From positions 1,506,501 to 1,570,500 of the forward strand of contig NZ_CP089981.1 of assembly GCF_021389975.1 (NCBI RefSeq): a DNA stretch of 64,000 nucleotides. The letters are read 5' to 3'. Of the stretch, positions 51,484 through 60,392 are shown in pieces. Under the pieces are notes generated by a model. That model was not told the origin of the DNA and ran no database searches. It saw nothing but the letters and a program-made list of their open reading frames with translations. The DNA comes from Fulvivirga ulvae (GTDB lineage Bacteria; Bacteroidota; Bacteroidia; Cytophagales; Cyclobacteriaceae). Positions within the stretch are counted from its first letter, which is position 1, and each line of letters begins with the position of its first letter. Both the position numbers and the translations under genes were made by a program.

Positions 51484-52821
51484 ATGAAATCGATATTAAT
51501 TACAAATGCCCAAATAATCAATGAAGGTAAGATCTTTTCTTCTGATATTCTTATCAAAGGAGAATTTATACACAAGATTGCCGGTGAGATAAGTGGCACC
51601 GAGGCGGACCAGATCATTGATGCGAAAGGCGCGTATGTTTTACCTGGCGTGATAGACGATCAGGTACACTTCAGAGAACCTGGCCTTACCCATAAAGCAA
51701 ACATATACACCGAGGCGCGTGCCGCCGTTGCAGGTGGTGTAACATCCTTTATGGAAATGCCAAATACCGTACCTAATGCCCTCACACAAGAGCTGCTTGA
51801 AGAAAAATATGAGATAGGTAAAAACACTTCTCTGGCCAACTATTCTTTCTTTATGGGAGCCAGCAATGACAACATTGATGAGGTTCTAAAAACACCTGTC
51901 AACAAAGTCTGCGGCGTAAAAGTATTTATGGGCTCATCCACAGGTAATATGCTGGTGGATAATGAAAAGACACTGGAAAATATTTTCTCGAAAGTAGACA
52001 TGCTGATAGCAACACATTGCGAAGACGAGGCTACAATCAGAAAAAATACTGAAATATACAGAGAAAAGTATGGAGAGGATGTTCCCATCCATTGTCACCC
52101 GTTGATACGTAGTGAAGAAGCCTGTTACAAGTCTTCATCTATGGCCGTAGCATTGGCCAAAAAATATGGCAGCCAACTTCATATTCTACACATTTCAACA
52201 GCTAAGGAATTGTCTCTTTTTGACAATACTATACCTCTTAAAGACAAGAAGATAACTGCAGAAGCTTGTGTGCATCATATGTGGTTTAATGATACGGACT
52301 ATGCACAAAAAGGAACATTTATTAAATGGAATCCTGCCGTAAAAACGAAAACTGACCAGGAGGCCATCCTTAAGGCTGTAATTGACGGGCGCATTGACGT
52401 TGTGGCAACAGACCACGCTCCTCATACTTTGGAAGAAAAGAAAAATGCATACTTTAAAGCACCCTCAGGAGGACCATTAATCCAGCATAGTTTACCGGCT
52501 ATGCTGGAGTTTTATCACCGGGGAAAAATTACTCTTGAGCAGGTCGTTGAAAAGATGTGTCATAATCCGGCTATTCTGTTTAATATAGAAAAAAGAGGTT
52601 TTCTTCGCGAAGGTTATTATGCGGATATTGCCATAGTTAACACAAATCTGCCCTGGACAGTAGAGAAAAGTAATATTATTGCGAAATGTGGATGGTCTCC
52701 TTTTGAAGGTCAAACTTTCAAGTCTTCCATTACCCATACCTTTGTATCGGGGCATCTTGCATACAAACACGGCAGGTTCGATGAAAGTATTAAGGGTAAA
52801 AGACTACTGTTTGAAAGATAA
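51484..52821 (+). CDS. pyrC: Dihydroorotase-like amidohydrolase
   Basis: 445 residues from ATG 51484. GVIDDQVHFREPGLTHKANI matches the dihydroorotase signature except that the first metal His of HxH is Gln60 (QVH). Other landmarks: MEMPNTVPNALT, KVFMGSSTGNML (possible carbamylated Lys), IATHCEDEATI, LHILHISTAKEL and VVATDHAPHTLEEK with the catalytic Asp. This Bacteroidota-type variant is usually annotated as class I dihydroorotase for pyrimidine synthesis (carbamoyl-aspartate to dihydroorotate), but the missing ligand leaves its activity uncertain. It stands alone. Confidence 0.8.
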   Translation: MKSILITNAQIINEGKIFSSDILIKGEFIHKIAGEISGTEADQIIDAKGAYVLPGVIDDQVHFREPGLTHKANIYTEARAAVAGGVTSFMEMPNTVPNALTQELLEEKYEIGKNTSLANYSFFMGASNDNIDEVLKTPVNKVCGVKVFMGSSTGNMLVDNEKTLENIFSKVDMLIATHCEDEATIRKNTEIYREKYGEDVPIHCHPLIRSEEACYKSSSMAVALAKKYGSQLHILHISTAKELSLFDNTIPLKDKKITAEACVHHMWFNDTDYAQKGTFIKWNPAVKTKTDQEAILKAVIDGRIDVVATDHAPHTLEEKKNAYFKAPSGGPLIQHSLPAMLEFYHRGKITLEQVVEKMCHNPAILFNIEKRGFLREGYYADIAIVNTNLPWTVEKSNIIAKCGWSPFEGQTFKSSITHTFVSGHLAYKHGRFDESIKGKRLLFER

Positions 52822-52842
52822 AAATTTTTATTTCTATAAATA

Positions 52843-52873
52843 TTTGTAAATTCATAACTACTATCTACATTTG
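52843..52873 (+). promoter_or_regulatory. Promoter of tRNA-His
   Basis: TTTG (52843-52846), exactly 19 bases, TACATTTG (52866-52873): consensus match. Predicted start about 52880, giving a 13-base leader. Confidence 0.8.
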
Positions 52874-52893
52874 CACTCCCAATAGGGAAAATG

Positions 52894-52967
52894 GTGGTTG
52901 TAGTTCAGTTGGTTAGAACGCCTGATTGTGGTTCAGGAGGTCGTGGGTTCGAGTCCCATCTTCCACC
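52894..52967 (+). tRNA. tRNA-His (GTG anticodon)
   Basis: Anticodon stem CCTGA/TCAGG frames the loop TTGTGGT, anticodon GTG. D stem GTTC/GAAC and T stem GTGGG/CCCAT (one wobble, loop TTCGAGT) are sound. The encoded G at 52893 can serve as the G-1 typical of tRNA-His, facing C73. In the acceptor stem GTGGTTG/CTTCCAC the positions 5-68 and 6-67 are T-T mismatches. CCA is not encoded. Confidence 0.93.
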
Positions 52968-52978
52968 CTCTAAAGTTT

Positions 52979-53013
52979 AAAAGCCTTTCTTAAAAAAAGA
53001 AAGGCTTTTTTGT
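52979..53013 (+). terminator. Terminator of tRNA-His
   Basis: 13-bp perfect stem (52979-52991 with 52997-53009), 5-base A loop, T run. Confidence 0.92.
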
Positions 53014-53255
53014 TTGCCCTCTCTGGCTACCCCTGGATTTAAGGAGGATCAAATGTCAAATCGTTAGAAAATAAGCTTAAAACACGTGAAACCAGTACCC
53101 CACGCCTATTAATGCTTGTAATTAACGCGTGTTCGTCAAACACGGGATTCGAAAATGTCACTGTATCCCCGGAAATTCTTATTTGTTCCGGGCTGCATAC
53201 ATATTTTCAACAGCATTATCTTTTTTATTATCCATATATTGGCTATGTTCGGAAG

Positions 53256-53516
53256 ATGATTCCATCGCATAAATTCAACTCATTAGAGCTAAAGGACCAA
53301 CTTAAAACATTGTTTTTAGAGGGGAGCTTCATTGTTTCTATCCGGTACTATGGCTATAAGATCAACCTTTATCTCCTCAACAATTTTTACGTAGAAGTTT
53401 TTTATAACCACAAACACGACCTTATTGAGAAAGTTCAACCTCTTGAAAAGAATCATACCCGTATGAAATTCTATTCTGATCAGATCAAGCTTCCCGGAGA
53501 TTTAATGTGCCTGTAG
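53256..53516 (+). CDS. Small conserved Bacteroidota protein of unknown function
   Basis: 86 residues from ATG 53256. An open frame extends to ATG 53112 (134 residues), but the extra part is not protein-like compared with the rest. The core LKTLFLEGSFIVSIRYYGYK and INLYLLNNFYVEVFYNHKHD, then RMKFYSDQIKLP, recalls a family of small single-domain proteins repeated in Bacteroidota genomes, with no known function. Possibly all-beta. It is isolated between tRNA-His and a convergent membrane protein gene. Confidence 0.6.
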   Translation: MIPSHKFNSLELKDQLKTLFLEGSFIVSIRYYGYKINLYLLNNFYVEVFYNHKHDLIEKVQPLEKNHTRMKFYSDQIKLPGDLMCL

Positions 53517-53564
53517 CCTGCTCTCCAATATAAATTCAACCCCAACCCCACACCTTCACACAAC

Positions 53565-53592
53565 AAAAAAGGCCGCCCCATTAGGACAGCCT
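53565..53592 (-). terminator. Terminator of the zinc-ribbon membrane protein gene
   Basis: On the minus strand AAGGCTGTCC, loop TAAT, then a GGGGCGGCCTT arm (with G-U pairs) and a T run of six. Confidence 0.75.
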
Positions 53593-53615
53593 TGCAGTTA
53601 ATATTCTTTCTAAAT

Positions 53616-54368
53616 TTAAACGGTTGCCGTTTCTTCAGACTGTGCAGTATCATGCAGCATGGCAATTTTATAGTTCTTTTTCGCCTTGTAACCACAATAA
53701 CCACACTCAAAGTGCTTCATTAATTCACCTTCTTCCGTTGAAGATGGAGCTTTTAGTATCTCCTCTCGCGAAACTCTAAATGTCTGGTAGTTACACTCAG
53801 GGCATTGCAAAGCATGAAGGTGTCCTGCATATTTTTCAATTTTAGTGTATCCTGTTTCTTCATCTACCCAAACGTCATAATCAATTGAGTAAATTTCCTC
53901 TTCTGCTTGCATTCCCTCATCCAGATAAACATCTTCTTCCTCTTCACTCAACAGTTTCATAGGTTTACCAGTCTTAGGAGATATCCTTGGTTTATATCTC
54001 AGCTTCTTCAAACGCTTCTCAATATAGAAAGGATAGTAGAACTTAAGTAAGTTCTGTATGATTACACCTATGATCAAGCCCATAGAGATTGTAACGAATA
54101 CTCTCACGAACAGCCACAATACCCCCAACTCAGCGATAAAAGAGTTGGCATAGAGACCTCCTGCGATAATAACCAGCACACTGCAAACCATTAGAATATT
54201 TATCTCACTCCGGTTAATGTAGTCGTACTTGGTTTTAGAATCGCTTGTAGCTGCTAGTTTGATAAGGTGGCCCAATAAAATAAGAACTGCTAAGCCCGTC
54301 AAACCGTAAGCAAGATACTGCGCCCACGTATTCCAGGTATCAAAAGATTGTATCGGGGTTTCTTCCAT
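53616..54368 (-). CDS. Membrane protein with C-terminal zinc ribbon
   Basis: 250 residues. Three predicted helices in the first half (GLTGLAVLILLGHLIKL, ILMVCSVLVIIAGGLYA, VFVTISMGLIIGVIIQNLL), then a charged cytoplasmic part with an acidic segment (LLSEEEEDVYLDEGMQAEEE). The C-terminal domain has two CxxC pairs, CPEC (about 190) and CGYC (about 224), which should bind zinc. I do not recognise a named family. Not in an operon; its terminator is at 53565-53592. Promoter candidate with spacing 18 upstream (TTTG, TACCTTTA) is weak. Confidence 0.7.
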   Translation of the reverse strand: MEETPIQSFDTWNTWAQYLAYGLTGLAVLILLGHLIKLAATSDSKTKYDYINRSEINILMVCSVLVIIAGGLYANSFIAELGVLWLFVRVFVTISMGLIIGVIIQNLLKFYYPFYIEKRLKKLRYKPRISPKTGKPMKLLSEEEEDVYLDEGMQAEEEIYSIDYDVWVDEETGYTKIEKYAGHLHALQCPECNYQTFRVSREEILKAPSSTEEGELMKHFECGYCGYKAKKNYKIAMLHDTAQSEETATV

Positions 54369-54592
54369 GGCCTATTGTTTTTTAAAGGTATTGTAAGGTT
54401 ATGTTAAACAAATAAAATTTATTTAAAGGACAATTTAAAAATAACTCTCCAATTTTAATATTCTTTGAGGAAAAAAAGAACAAATAATATACAATAACGA
54501 GAGTGTGTTGAAATATCTCCTCAATTATAAGAACAAAAATAGCTTTTATAATAATATTATTTATAGCTATTATTAAAAATAAAACTTCTCGC

Positions 54593-54626
54593 AATAAAAA
54601 AAGGGCTTTAGGACCCTTTTTTTATT
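54593..54626 (-). terminator. Terminator of the rimP-nusA-infB operon
   Basis: 13-bp stem (54593-54605 with 54614-54626) ending in A and T runs on both sides, so it can act on both strands. It lies 16 bp after the infB stop codon. Confidence 0.88.
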
Positions 54627-54641
54627 GCCATGTATAAAATA

Positions 54642-57440
54642 TTATAAGGTTCTTTTCGTTTCTCTCTCTTCGTAACTTTCAATCACATCACCTTCTTTGA
54701 TGTCATTAAAATTCTTTATGCTGATACCGCATTCATATCCGTTCTTGACCTCTCCCACATCATCTTTAAAGCGCTTCAACTGCCCCATTTCACCGGAATA
54801 AACCACGATACCATCACGAATCAATCGAATAGGGTTATTTCTCTTGATGTAGCCTTCTGTAACCATACATCCTGCTACGGTACCCACTTTGGATATTTTA
54901 AATACGTCTCTGACTTCCACGTTACCTACAATCACCTCCTCAACTTCAGGGTCAAGCATACCTTCCATGGCATCTTTAACATCATTGATAGCATCATAGA
55001 TCACTGAGTAAAGCCTGATTTCAATTTCTTCATTTTCTGCCAGTCTACGGGCTGAAGCAGATGGCCTAACCTGGAAACCAACGATTACCGCATCAGAAGC
55101 AGAGGCCAGCAATACATCAGATTCAGAGATCTGTCCTACACCTTTGTGTATGATATTCACCTGAATTTCTTCGGTGCTCAACTTCAATAATGAATCGGAA
55201 AGTGCTTCAACCGAACCATCCACGTCACCTTTCACGATAACATTCAATTCTTTAAACGATCCTATTGCCAGTCGTCGTCCGATTTCGTCGAGGGTAATAT
55301 GTTTCTTAGTTCTAATGCTCTGTTCTCTAAGTATCTGTTCGCGCTTTGCTGCAATCTCTCTTGCTTCCCTGTCACTTTCCATGACATTGAATTTATCACC
55401 TGCCTGAGGGGCACCATCCAGACCTAACATTAGCACCGGAGTGGAAGGGCCAACCTTATCCATTTTTTTACCGGTATGATCAAACATTGCCTTAACTCTG
55501 CCATGATATGCTCCGGCAAGGATTACATCCCCGACCTTCATCACTCCACTCTGCACCAGCAATGTTGCCACATAACCACGTCCTTTATCCAAAGAAGCTT
55601 CAATAACAGTACCTACAGCATTTTTATTAGGGTTAGCTTTCAGTTCAAGTAGCTCAGCTTCAAGTAGTACTTTTTCAAGCAATTCATCAACTCCCTGGCC
55701 TGTTTTTGCAGAAATCTCCTGACACTGGTATTTACCTCCCCAATCTTCAACAAGAATATTAATATTGGATAATGCTTCCTTGATTTTGTCAGGGTTTGCA
55801 TTGGGCTTATCCACTTTATTGATAGCAATAACAATTGGTACACCAGCCACCTGAGCGTGATTTATAGCTTCTTTTGTTTGTGGCATTACATCATCGTCCG
55901 CTGCCACTACAATGATAACTATATCCGTAACTTTAGCACCACGGGCACGCATTGCAGTAAAAGCTTCGTGACCAGGAGTATCTAAAAACGCAATTTTTTG
56001 TCCGCTGGAAGTCATTACATCGTAAGCACCAATGTGCTGGGTAATACCACCTGCTTCACCTGCTGTTACTTTGGAGCTTCTGATAAAGTCAAGCAATGAA
56101 GTCTTGCCGTGGTCAACGTGTCCCATGATAGTAACAATGGGCGCACGAGGTTCCAGATCTTCTTCTGAGTCTTCATCAACGGCCACCTCCACTTCATCAT
56201 CAGTTGATGTAAATTCTACATTAAAACCAAATTCATCTGCAATAACCGTGATTGATTCCGCATCCAGTCGTTGATTGATGGATACGAACATTCCCAGGCT
56301 CATACATGTTGATATAACGTCATTTACAGAAACATTCATCAAAGAAGCCAGGTCATTTGCAGAGATAAACTCCGTTACCTTTAATGTTTTTGATTCCTGT
56401 TCTTCCTGGAGCATCTGCTCTTCCTTCGCCTCAGCTATGGCAGACCTTTTCTCTCTTCTGTATTTGGAGCCTGAGCTTTTCTTTTTAGTACCACTTAGCT
56501 TGGCAAGCGTGGCTTTGATTTTATCCTGGATCTCCTTATCTGACGGCTCCTCTTTCTCGGCTCGCGCTCTTCTGGGTTTACCACGATCCTGAGTATCTTG
56601 TCTGGGGATCCTCTTTCTTGGCCTTTTCTTCTTCTTTTGCTCTTTTCTGTCATCAGAGGAAGCAACAGGCTTATCCTTCTTTTTATCTTTTTCGACAGGC
56701 AATTCAATCTTGCCTACTACTTTAAGTCCTTTTAACTTATCCGCCTTGGCTTCTATAACCTGTGATCTTTCAGGCTCAGCTTTAGGCTCTTCTTTTTGCT
56801 CGCTCTTTGTGACAGGTTGTTTCTCCACCTCTTTGGGTTTCTCTTCCCGTTTTTCTTTAGTGACCTCAGGTTCTGAAACCTTCACGGGTTCCTCCTTCTT
56901 AGGCTCCTCTTTTTTAGGTTCTTCAGCTTTAGGTTCTTCTTTTTTGGGTTCCTCTTTCTTAGGCTCCTCTTTTTTGGGCTCTTCCTTCTTAGGCTCCTCT
57001 TTCTTCTTATCCAGATCAATTTTACCCACGACTTTGATACCTTGTAATTTAGGCTTTTCGTGCTCAATCTTTTCTGGCTTCTTCTCTTCAGCCGGTTCCT
57101 CTTTCTTCTCTGCTTTTGTTTCAGGATTTTTGCCAGCAGAAAGGTTCTTTATAAGTATATTTTCTTCGTCGTCCGATTTTTTCGACGTATCGCTTTCACT
57201 GTCAATAACCACATGTTCATTATGCTTAGTCCCGATAGTCAGCCCGGAAGCCTCCTCTTTCTCAGAAGCAGACGCAGCAAACTCCTTAGATAACATGGCA
57301 AATTGCTCACCTGTCACCTTAGAATTGGGGCTGGTATCTACTTCAAAGCCCTTGTCGGCAAGAAAATCTATAATTGTAGTTCTACCTACATTAAGCTTTC
57401 TAGCGACTTGACTAAGCCTCATGGTTTTTTCTTCTGACAT
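54642..57440 (-). CDS. infB: Translation initiation factor IF-2
   Basis: GTPase that brings fMet-tRNA to the 30S subunit. 932 residues from ATG 57440 (TTG 57446 is less likely). N-terminal IF2_N (MRLSQVARKLNVGRTTIIDFLADKGF), a long charged linker (about 60-340) with eight KKEEP-type repeats and two copies of a G[IL]KVVGKI[DE]L motif, then IF2_N-like SANDLASLMNVSVNDVI, G domain: G1 IMGHVDHGKTS, G2 AGGITQHIGA, G3 DTPGHEAF, G4 NKVDK, G5 SAKTG, and domains II-IV to the end. Last gene of rimP-nusA-infB. Confidence 0.97.
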   Translation of the reverse strand: MSEEKTMRLSQVARKLNVGRTTIIDFLADKGFEVDTSPNSKVTGEQFAMLSKEFAASASEKEEASGLTIGTKHNEHVVIDSESDTSKKSDDEENILIKNLSAGKNPETKAEKKEEPAEEKKPEKIEHEKPKLQGIKVVGKIDLDKKKEEPKKEEPKKEEPKKEEPKKEEPKAEEPKKEEPKKEEPVKVSEPEVTKEKREEKPKEVEKQPVTKSEQKEEPKAEPERSQVIEAKADKLKGLKVVGKIELPVEKDKKKDKPVASSDDRKEQKKKKRPRKRIPRQDTQDRGKPRRARAEKEEPSDKEIQDKIKATLAKLSGTKKKSSGSKYRREKRSAIAEAKEEQMLQEEQESKTLKVTEFISANDLASLMNVSVNDVISTCMSLGMFVSINQRLDAESITVIADEFGFNVEFTSTDDEVEVAVDEDSEEDLEPRAPIVTIMGHVDHGKTSLLDFIRSSKVTAGEAGGITQHIGAYDVMTSSGQKIAFLDTPGHEAFTAMRARGAKVTDIVIIVVAADDDVMPQTKEAINHAQVAGVPIVIAINKVDKPNANPDKIKEALSNINILVEDWGGKYQCQEISAKTGQGVDELLEKVLLEAELLELKANPNKNAVGTVIEASLDKGRGYVATLLVQSGVMKVGDVILAGAYHGRVKAMFDHTGKKMDKVGPSTPVLMLGLDGAPQAGDKFNVMESDREAREIAAKREQILREQSIRTKKHITLDEIGRRLAIGSFKELNVIVKGDVDGSVEALSDSLLKLSTEEIQVNIIHKGVGQISESDVLLASASDAVIVGFQVRPSASARRLAENEEIEIRLYSVIYDAINDVKDAMEGMLDPEVEEVIVGNVEVRDVFKISKVGTVAGCMVTEGYIKRNNPIRLIRDGIVVYSGEMGQLKRFKDDVGEVKNGYECGISIKNFNDIKEGDVIESYEERETKRTL
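56887..57006 (-). repeat. 15-bp tandem repeats coding for KKEEP in infB
   Basis: Eight in-frame 15-nt units encode KKEEP (one KAEEP). The unit length preserves frame when copies are gained or lost, so copy number may vary between strains. Confidence 0.9.
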
Positions 57441-57479
57441 ACTCAAATATCCCTTTTTTTTGTGATTATAAAAAATTTG

Positions 57480-58721
57480 TTATTCGAACTCTTGCTTAAG
57501 AACTTTCTTCACATTTTCTATGGTCTCTTCTTCCAAATCGGTTCTTCTGCCAAGTTCTTCGTTGGTTAATGCCAATACACTTTTTGCAGTATCCAACCCT
57601 ACGCGTTTGAGTTCATCAAGAACCCAATCTTCAATTTCATCTACGAATTCGTCCAGATCCACATCTTCTTCTTCAAAATCTCCAAGCTCTCTGAACACAT
57701 CTATTTCCAGACCTACAAGTTTACTTGCAAGCTTAATATTCTGACCTCCTTTACCAATGGCCAAAGAAACCTGATCCGGCTTTAAATAAACTGACACACG
57801 CTTCTCTTCTTCGTTAATTTTGATACTGGTGATCTTAGCCGGGCTCAATGCTCTTGTGATATACAGATCAAGATTTTCTGTATAGTTGATCACATCAATG
57901 TTCTCATTTTGTAATTCACGCACAATACTGTGAATTCTTGACCCTTTCATTCCCACGCATGCTCCTACAGGATCTATTCGGTCATCGTAAGATTCAACAG
58001 CTACCTTTGCTCTTTCCCCTGGTTCTCTAACTACTTTCTTAATTGTGATCAGACCGTCATACACCTCAGGAACCTCACTTTCAAAAAGTCTTTCCAGGAA
58101 TACCGGGCTTGTTCTTGAAAGTATAATTTTAGGGTTTCCGTTGATCATCTCAACACGATCTACAATGGCACGCACCTGATCCCCCTTTCTAAATCTGTCC
58201 TTTGGTATTTGTTCATTTTTAGGAATGGAGATTTCATTTCCCTCCGCATCGATCAACAATACCTCTCTACTTAAAATCTGATATACCTCGCCAGAAATAA
58301 TCTCTCCAACAAGATCCTTATACTTTTGGAACAGGATATCTTTTTCAAGGTCCTTTACCTTTTGGATAAGAGTTTGCCTGGCCGTCATAACTGCCCTTCG
58401 CCCAAAATCAATTAAGGTAATTTCTTCCGCTACTTCCTCTCCTATTTCGAAATCAGGCTCAATTTTTCGAGCCTCACTTAAACTAATCTTGTCATGATCC
58501 CAAATATCCTCAGAGTCATCATCCACAATTTCTCTGAATCGCCAGATTTCCAAGTCACCCTTATCAGCATTAATAATTATATCAAAGTTCTCATCTGTTT
58601 CAAACTTCTTTCTGATCATAGTCCTGAAAACATCCTCCAGGATACGAATCATCGTAGGTCTATCTATGTTTTTCTGCTTTGCAAAATCTGCAAACGACTC
58701 AATTAATACAGCGGTATCCAT
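57480..58721 (-). CDS. nusA: Transcription termination/antitermination factor NusA
   Basis: 413 residues: N-terminal polymerase-binding domain (VLIESFADFAKQKNIDRPTM), S1 domain (about 130-200, LVGEIISGEVYQI), KH1 and KH2 (about 200-345, KVAVESYDDRIDPVGACVGMKGSRI, SLAIGKGGQNIKLASKL) and a short C-terminal helical extension ending LKQEFE. There is no full pair of acidic repeats as in E. coli. It influences pausing and termination and may act on the attenuator in its own leader (59213-59237). 7 bp after rimP. Confidence 0.96.
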   Translation of the reverse strand: MDTAVLIESFADFAKQKNIDRPTMIRILEDVFRTMIRKKFETDENFDIIINADKGDLEIWRFREIVDDDSEDIWDHDKISLSEARKIEPDFEIGEEVAEEITLIDFGRRAVMTARQTLIQKVKDLEKDILFQKYKDLVGEIISGEVYQILSREVLLIDAEGNEISIPKNEQIPKDRFRKGDQVRAIVDRVEMINGNPKIILSRTSPVFLERLFESEVPEVYDGLITIKKVVREPGERAKVAVESYDDRIDPVGACVGMKGSRIHSIVRELQNENIDVINYTENLDLYITRALSPAKITSIKINEEEKRVSVYLKPDQVSLAIGKGGQNIKLASKLVGLEIDVFRELGDFEEEDVDLDEFVDEIEDWVLDELKRVGLDTAKSVLALTNEELGRRTDLEEETIENVKKVLKQEFE

Positions 58722-58728
58722 TTTTCTT

Positions 58729-59196
58729 TTATTTAAATGAAATCTGAACTATAGTTTTGTTAATTTCCGACATTGGTATCTCTACCTCCTTATATTCTGT
58801 TTTTTTCCCTTTTTTCACTTCCTGATCAACCACTATCTTGGTTTCATCAGCAGACCTCAAAATACCTTTGACATCTTTCCCCTCCTTTGGGATTACCTTC
58901 ACACTTCTATCAATATTCTTCTTGTATTGCCTGATTGATTGTAGGGGATAATCAACACCCGGAGAAGAAACTTCTAACCGAAAGGCCTCCTCGATCAAAC
59001 CTTTTTCTTCCAGTTCATTTCCAATGGCTCTGCTTAGGTCTGCGCAATCATCAATAGTTACGCCCTGATCTCCATCTAACAAAACCAATATCTTTTTAGG
59101 TCCTTTCGAAGAAGAAATAACCACGTCCACAAGAAAATGATTCTCGTCAGACAAATTATCTTCCGCAATTTTTGTTACTTGTTCCTTCAAATCCAT
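58729..59196 (-). CDS. rimP: Ribosome maturation factor RimP
   Basis: 155 residues needed for 30S assembly. LVDVVISSSKGPKKILVLLDGDQGVTIDDC, LSRAIGNELEEK and FRLEVSSPGVDYPLQ are the conserved N-terminal domain; the C-terminal SH3-like domain has KVIPKEGKDVKGILRSADETK. First gene of the operon, with a consensus promoter at 59263-59293 and a leader hairpin in between. Confidence 0.95.
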   Translation of the reverse strand: MDLKEQVTKIAEDNLSDENHFLVDVVISSSKGPKKILVLLDGDQGVTIDDCADLSRAIGNELEEKGLIEEAFRLEVSSPGVDYPLQSIRQYKKNIDRSVKVIPKEGKDVKGILRSADETKIVVDQEVKKGKKTEYKEVEIPMSEINKTIVQISFK

Positions 59197-59212
59197 AGTG
59201 AAAAAAGAATAT

Positions 59213-59237
59213 AAAAAGAGGGGACTTATGTCCCCTC
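59213..59237 (-). terminator. Leader attenuator of rimP-nusA-infB
   Basis: On the minus strand GAGGGGAC, loop ATAA, GTCCCCTC, then five T (59217-59213): a full intrinsic terminator lying between the promoter and the rimP start (59196). Terminators in this leader are the target of NusA autocontrol in E. coli. Confidence 0.75.
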
Positions 59238-59262
59238 AGAACTAATTTTCTATTTTCAAATG

Positions 59263-59293
59263 CAAATTTACAGCAATTTATTTGCTTTACAAA
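59263..59293 (-). promoter_or_regulatory. Promoter of rimP-nusA-infB
   Basis: Minus strand TTTG (59293-59290), exactly 19 bases, TAAATTTG (59270-59263). Identical -7 box to the PPIase promoter. Predicted start about 59256. Confidence 0.82.
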
Positions 59294-59384
59294 CTATCTC
59301 TTAAACAAACTAATGACAAAGCTTTTCCGTTGTTAAGAAATTATATCATTATTTTAGCCCCATTATATAAAAAGTGAATTATTA

Positions 59385-60392
59385 ATGATTATAAAAAACA
59401 TGCCCAAATATAGTCTGAGCCTCTTATTTACCTTTGCGATGGGTTTATTTGCCTGTAATAGTGACAAGAAAAAAGAAACCCCAATGGAAGAGGAAAAGAC
59501 TGTTCAGGTCCCCAATTTCAATCCTGATTCTGCCTATTATTTTGTTAAACATCAGATCGGGTTTGGGCCCCGAGTACCAAATACTCCAGCCCATAAACAG
59601 GCAGGCGAATATTTTATAGAGAGGTTTAAGGCATATGGAGCTAAAGTCCAGACACAAGACTTTGAGGCAACAACCTTTGATAATCATACCCTAAACCTGA
59701 GAAACATAATAGCCTCGTTTTTCCCGGAGAAAAGCAAGAGGATCTTACTGGCCGCTCATTGGGATTCCAGACCTTTTGCAGATAAGGATCTGCAGCGTCC
59801 GAATGAACCTATAGCCGGGGCAAATGATGGAGCAAGCGGGGTGGGTGTATTGCTGGAAGTGGCCCGTGTACTGAGCAAGAATAACCCTCCCGATGTTGGT
59901 GTGGATATTATACTTTTTGATGGTGAGGATTGGGGAGAACTACACAATGGACAGAATACCGAACCTCCCGCCGGCCTGGACAGCTGGTGGTGTCTGGGCT
60001 CTCAACACTGGTCAAAAAACAAGCACGATAAAGGTTACTCTGCCTATTATGGAATACTTTTCGATATGGTAGGCGCGAAGAATGCACAATTTCCTATGGA
60101 AGAAACGTCCTTGTATTATGCGAGATCAATAGTGGAAAAAATATGGAGCAGAGCTGAAAAGCTTGGTTTCTCCAACTACTTCATTAGGAAACAGCCCGGA
60201 GGTATCACAGATGACCATGTATTTGTGAATGAATACGCTAAGATCCCTATGGTTGATATTGTGCATTTTGACCCGGTAAATGGATATTTTGGGGATTTTC
60301 ATCACTCTCACAAGGATGACATGGACATTATCAGCAAGGAAACTTTAGAAGCCGTAGGACAGACAACCGTGGCTGTTATCTATCACGAGTAG
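59385..60392 (+). CDS. M28-family lipoprotein, glutaminyl-peptide cyclotransferase-like
   Basis: 335 residues (or 330 from the ATG at 59400). Lipobox LFAC (Cys24), then NSDKKKE. Zinc-site residues: LLAAHWDSRPFADKD, IAGANDGASGVGVLLE, LFDGEDWGEL and HHSHKDDMDII. DLIF-type layout FGPRVPNTPAHKQAGEYFIE and SWWCLGSQHWSKN are typical of glutaminyl cyclases, which form N-terminal pyroglutamate on exported proteins. T9SS substrates in Bacteroidota often carry pyroglutamate, so processing of such proteins is plausible (inference). Divergent from rimP. Confidence 0.85.
   Translation: MIIKNMPKYSLSLLFTFAMGLFACNSDKKKETPMEEEKTVQVPNFNPDSAYYFVKHQIGFGPRVPNTPAHKQAGEYFIERFKAYGAKVQTQDFEATTFDNHTLNLRNIIASFFPEKSKRILLAAHWDSRPFADKDLQRPNEPIAGANDGASGVGVLLEVARVLSKNNPPDVGVDIILFDGEDWGELHNGQNTEPPAGLDSWWCLGSQHWSKNKHDKGYSAYYGILFDMVGAKNAQFPMEETSLYYARSIVEKIWSRAEKLGFSNYFIRKQPGGITDDHVFVNEYAKIPMVDIVHFDPVNGYFGDFHHSHKDDMDIISKETLEAVGQTTVAVIYHE

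Noticed and set aside
56710..57411. 233-codon plus-strand frame opposite infB, rich in SSFLGSS repeats
   Set aside because: It is the complement of the KKEEP repeat region of infB; composition and repeats are explained by the sense gene.
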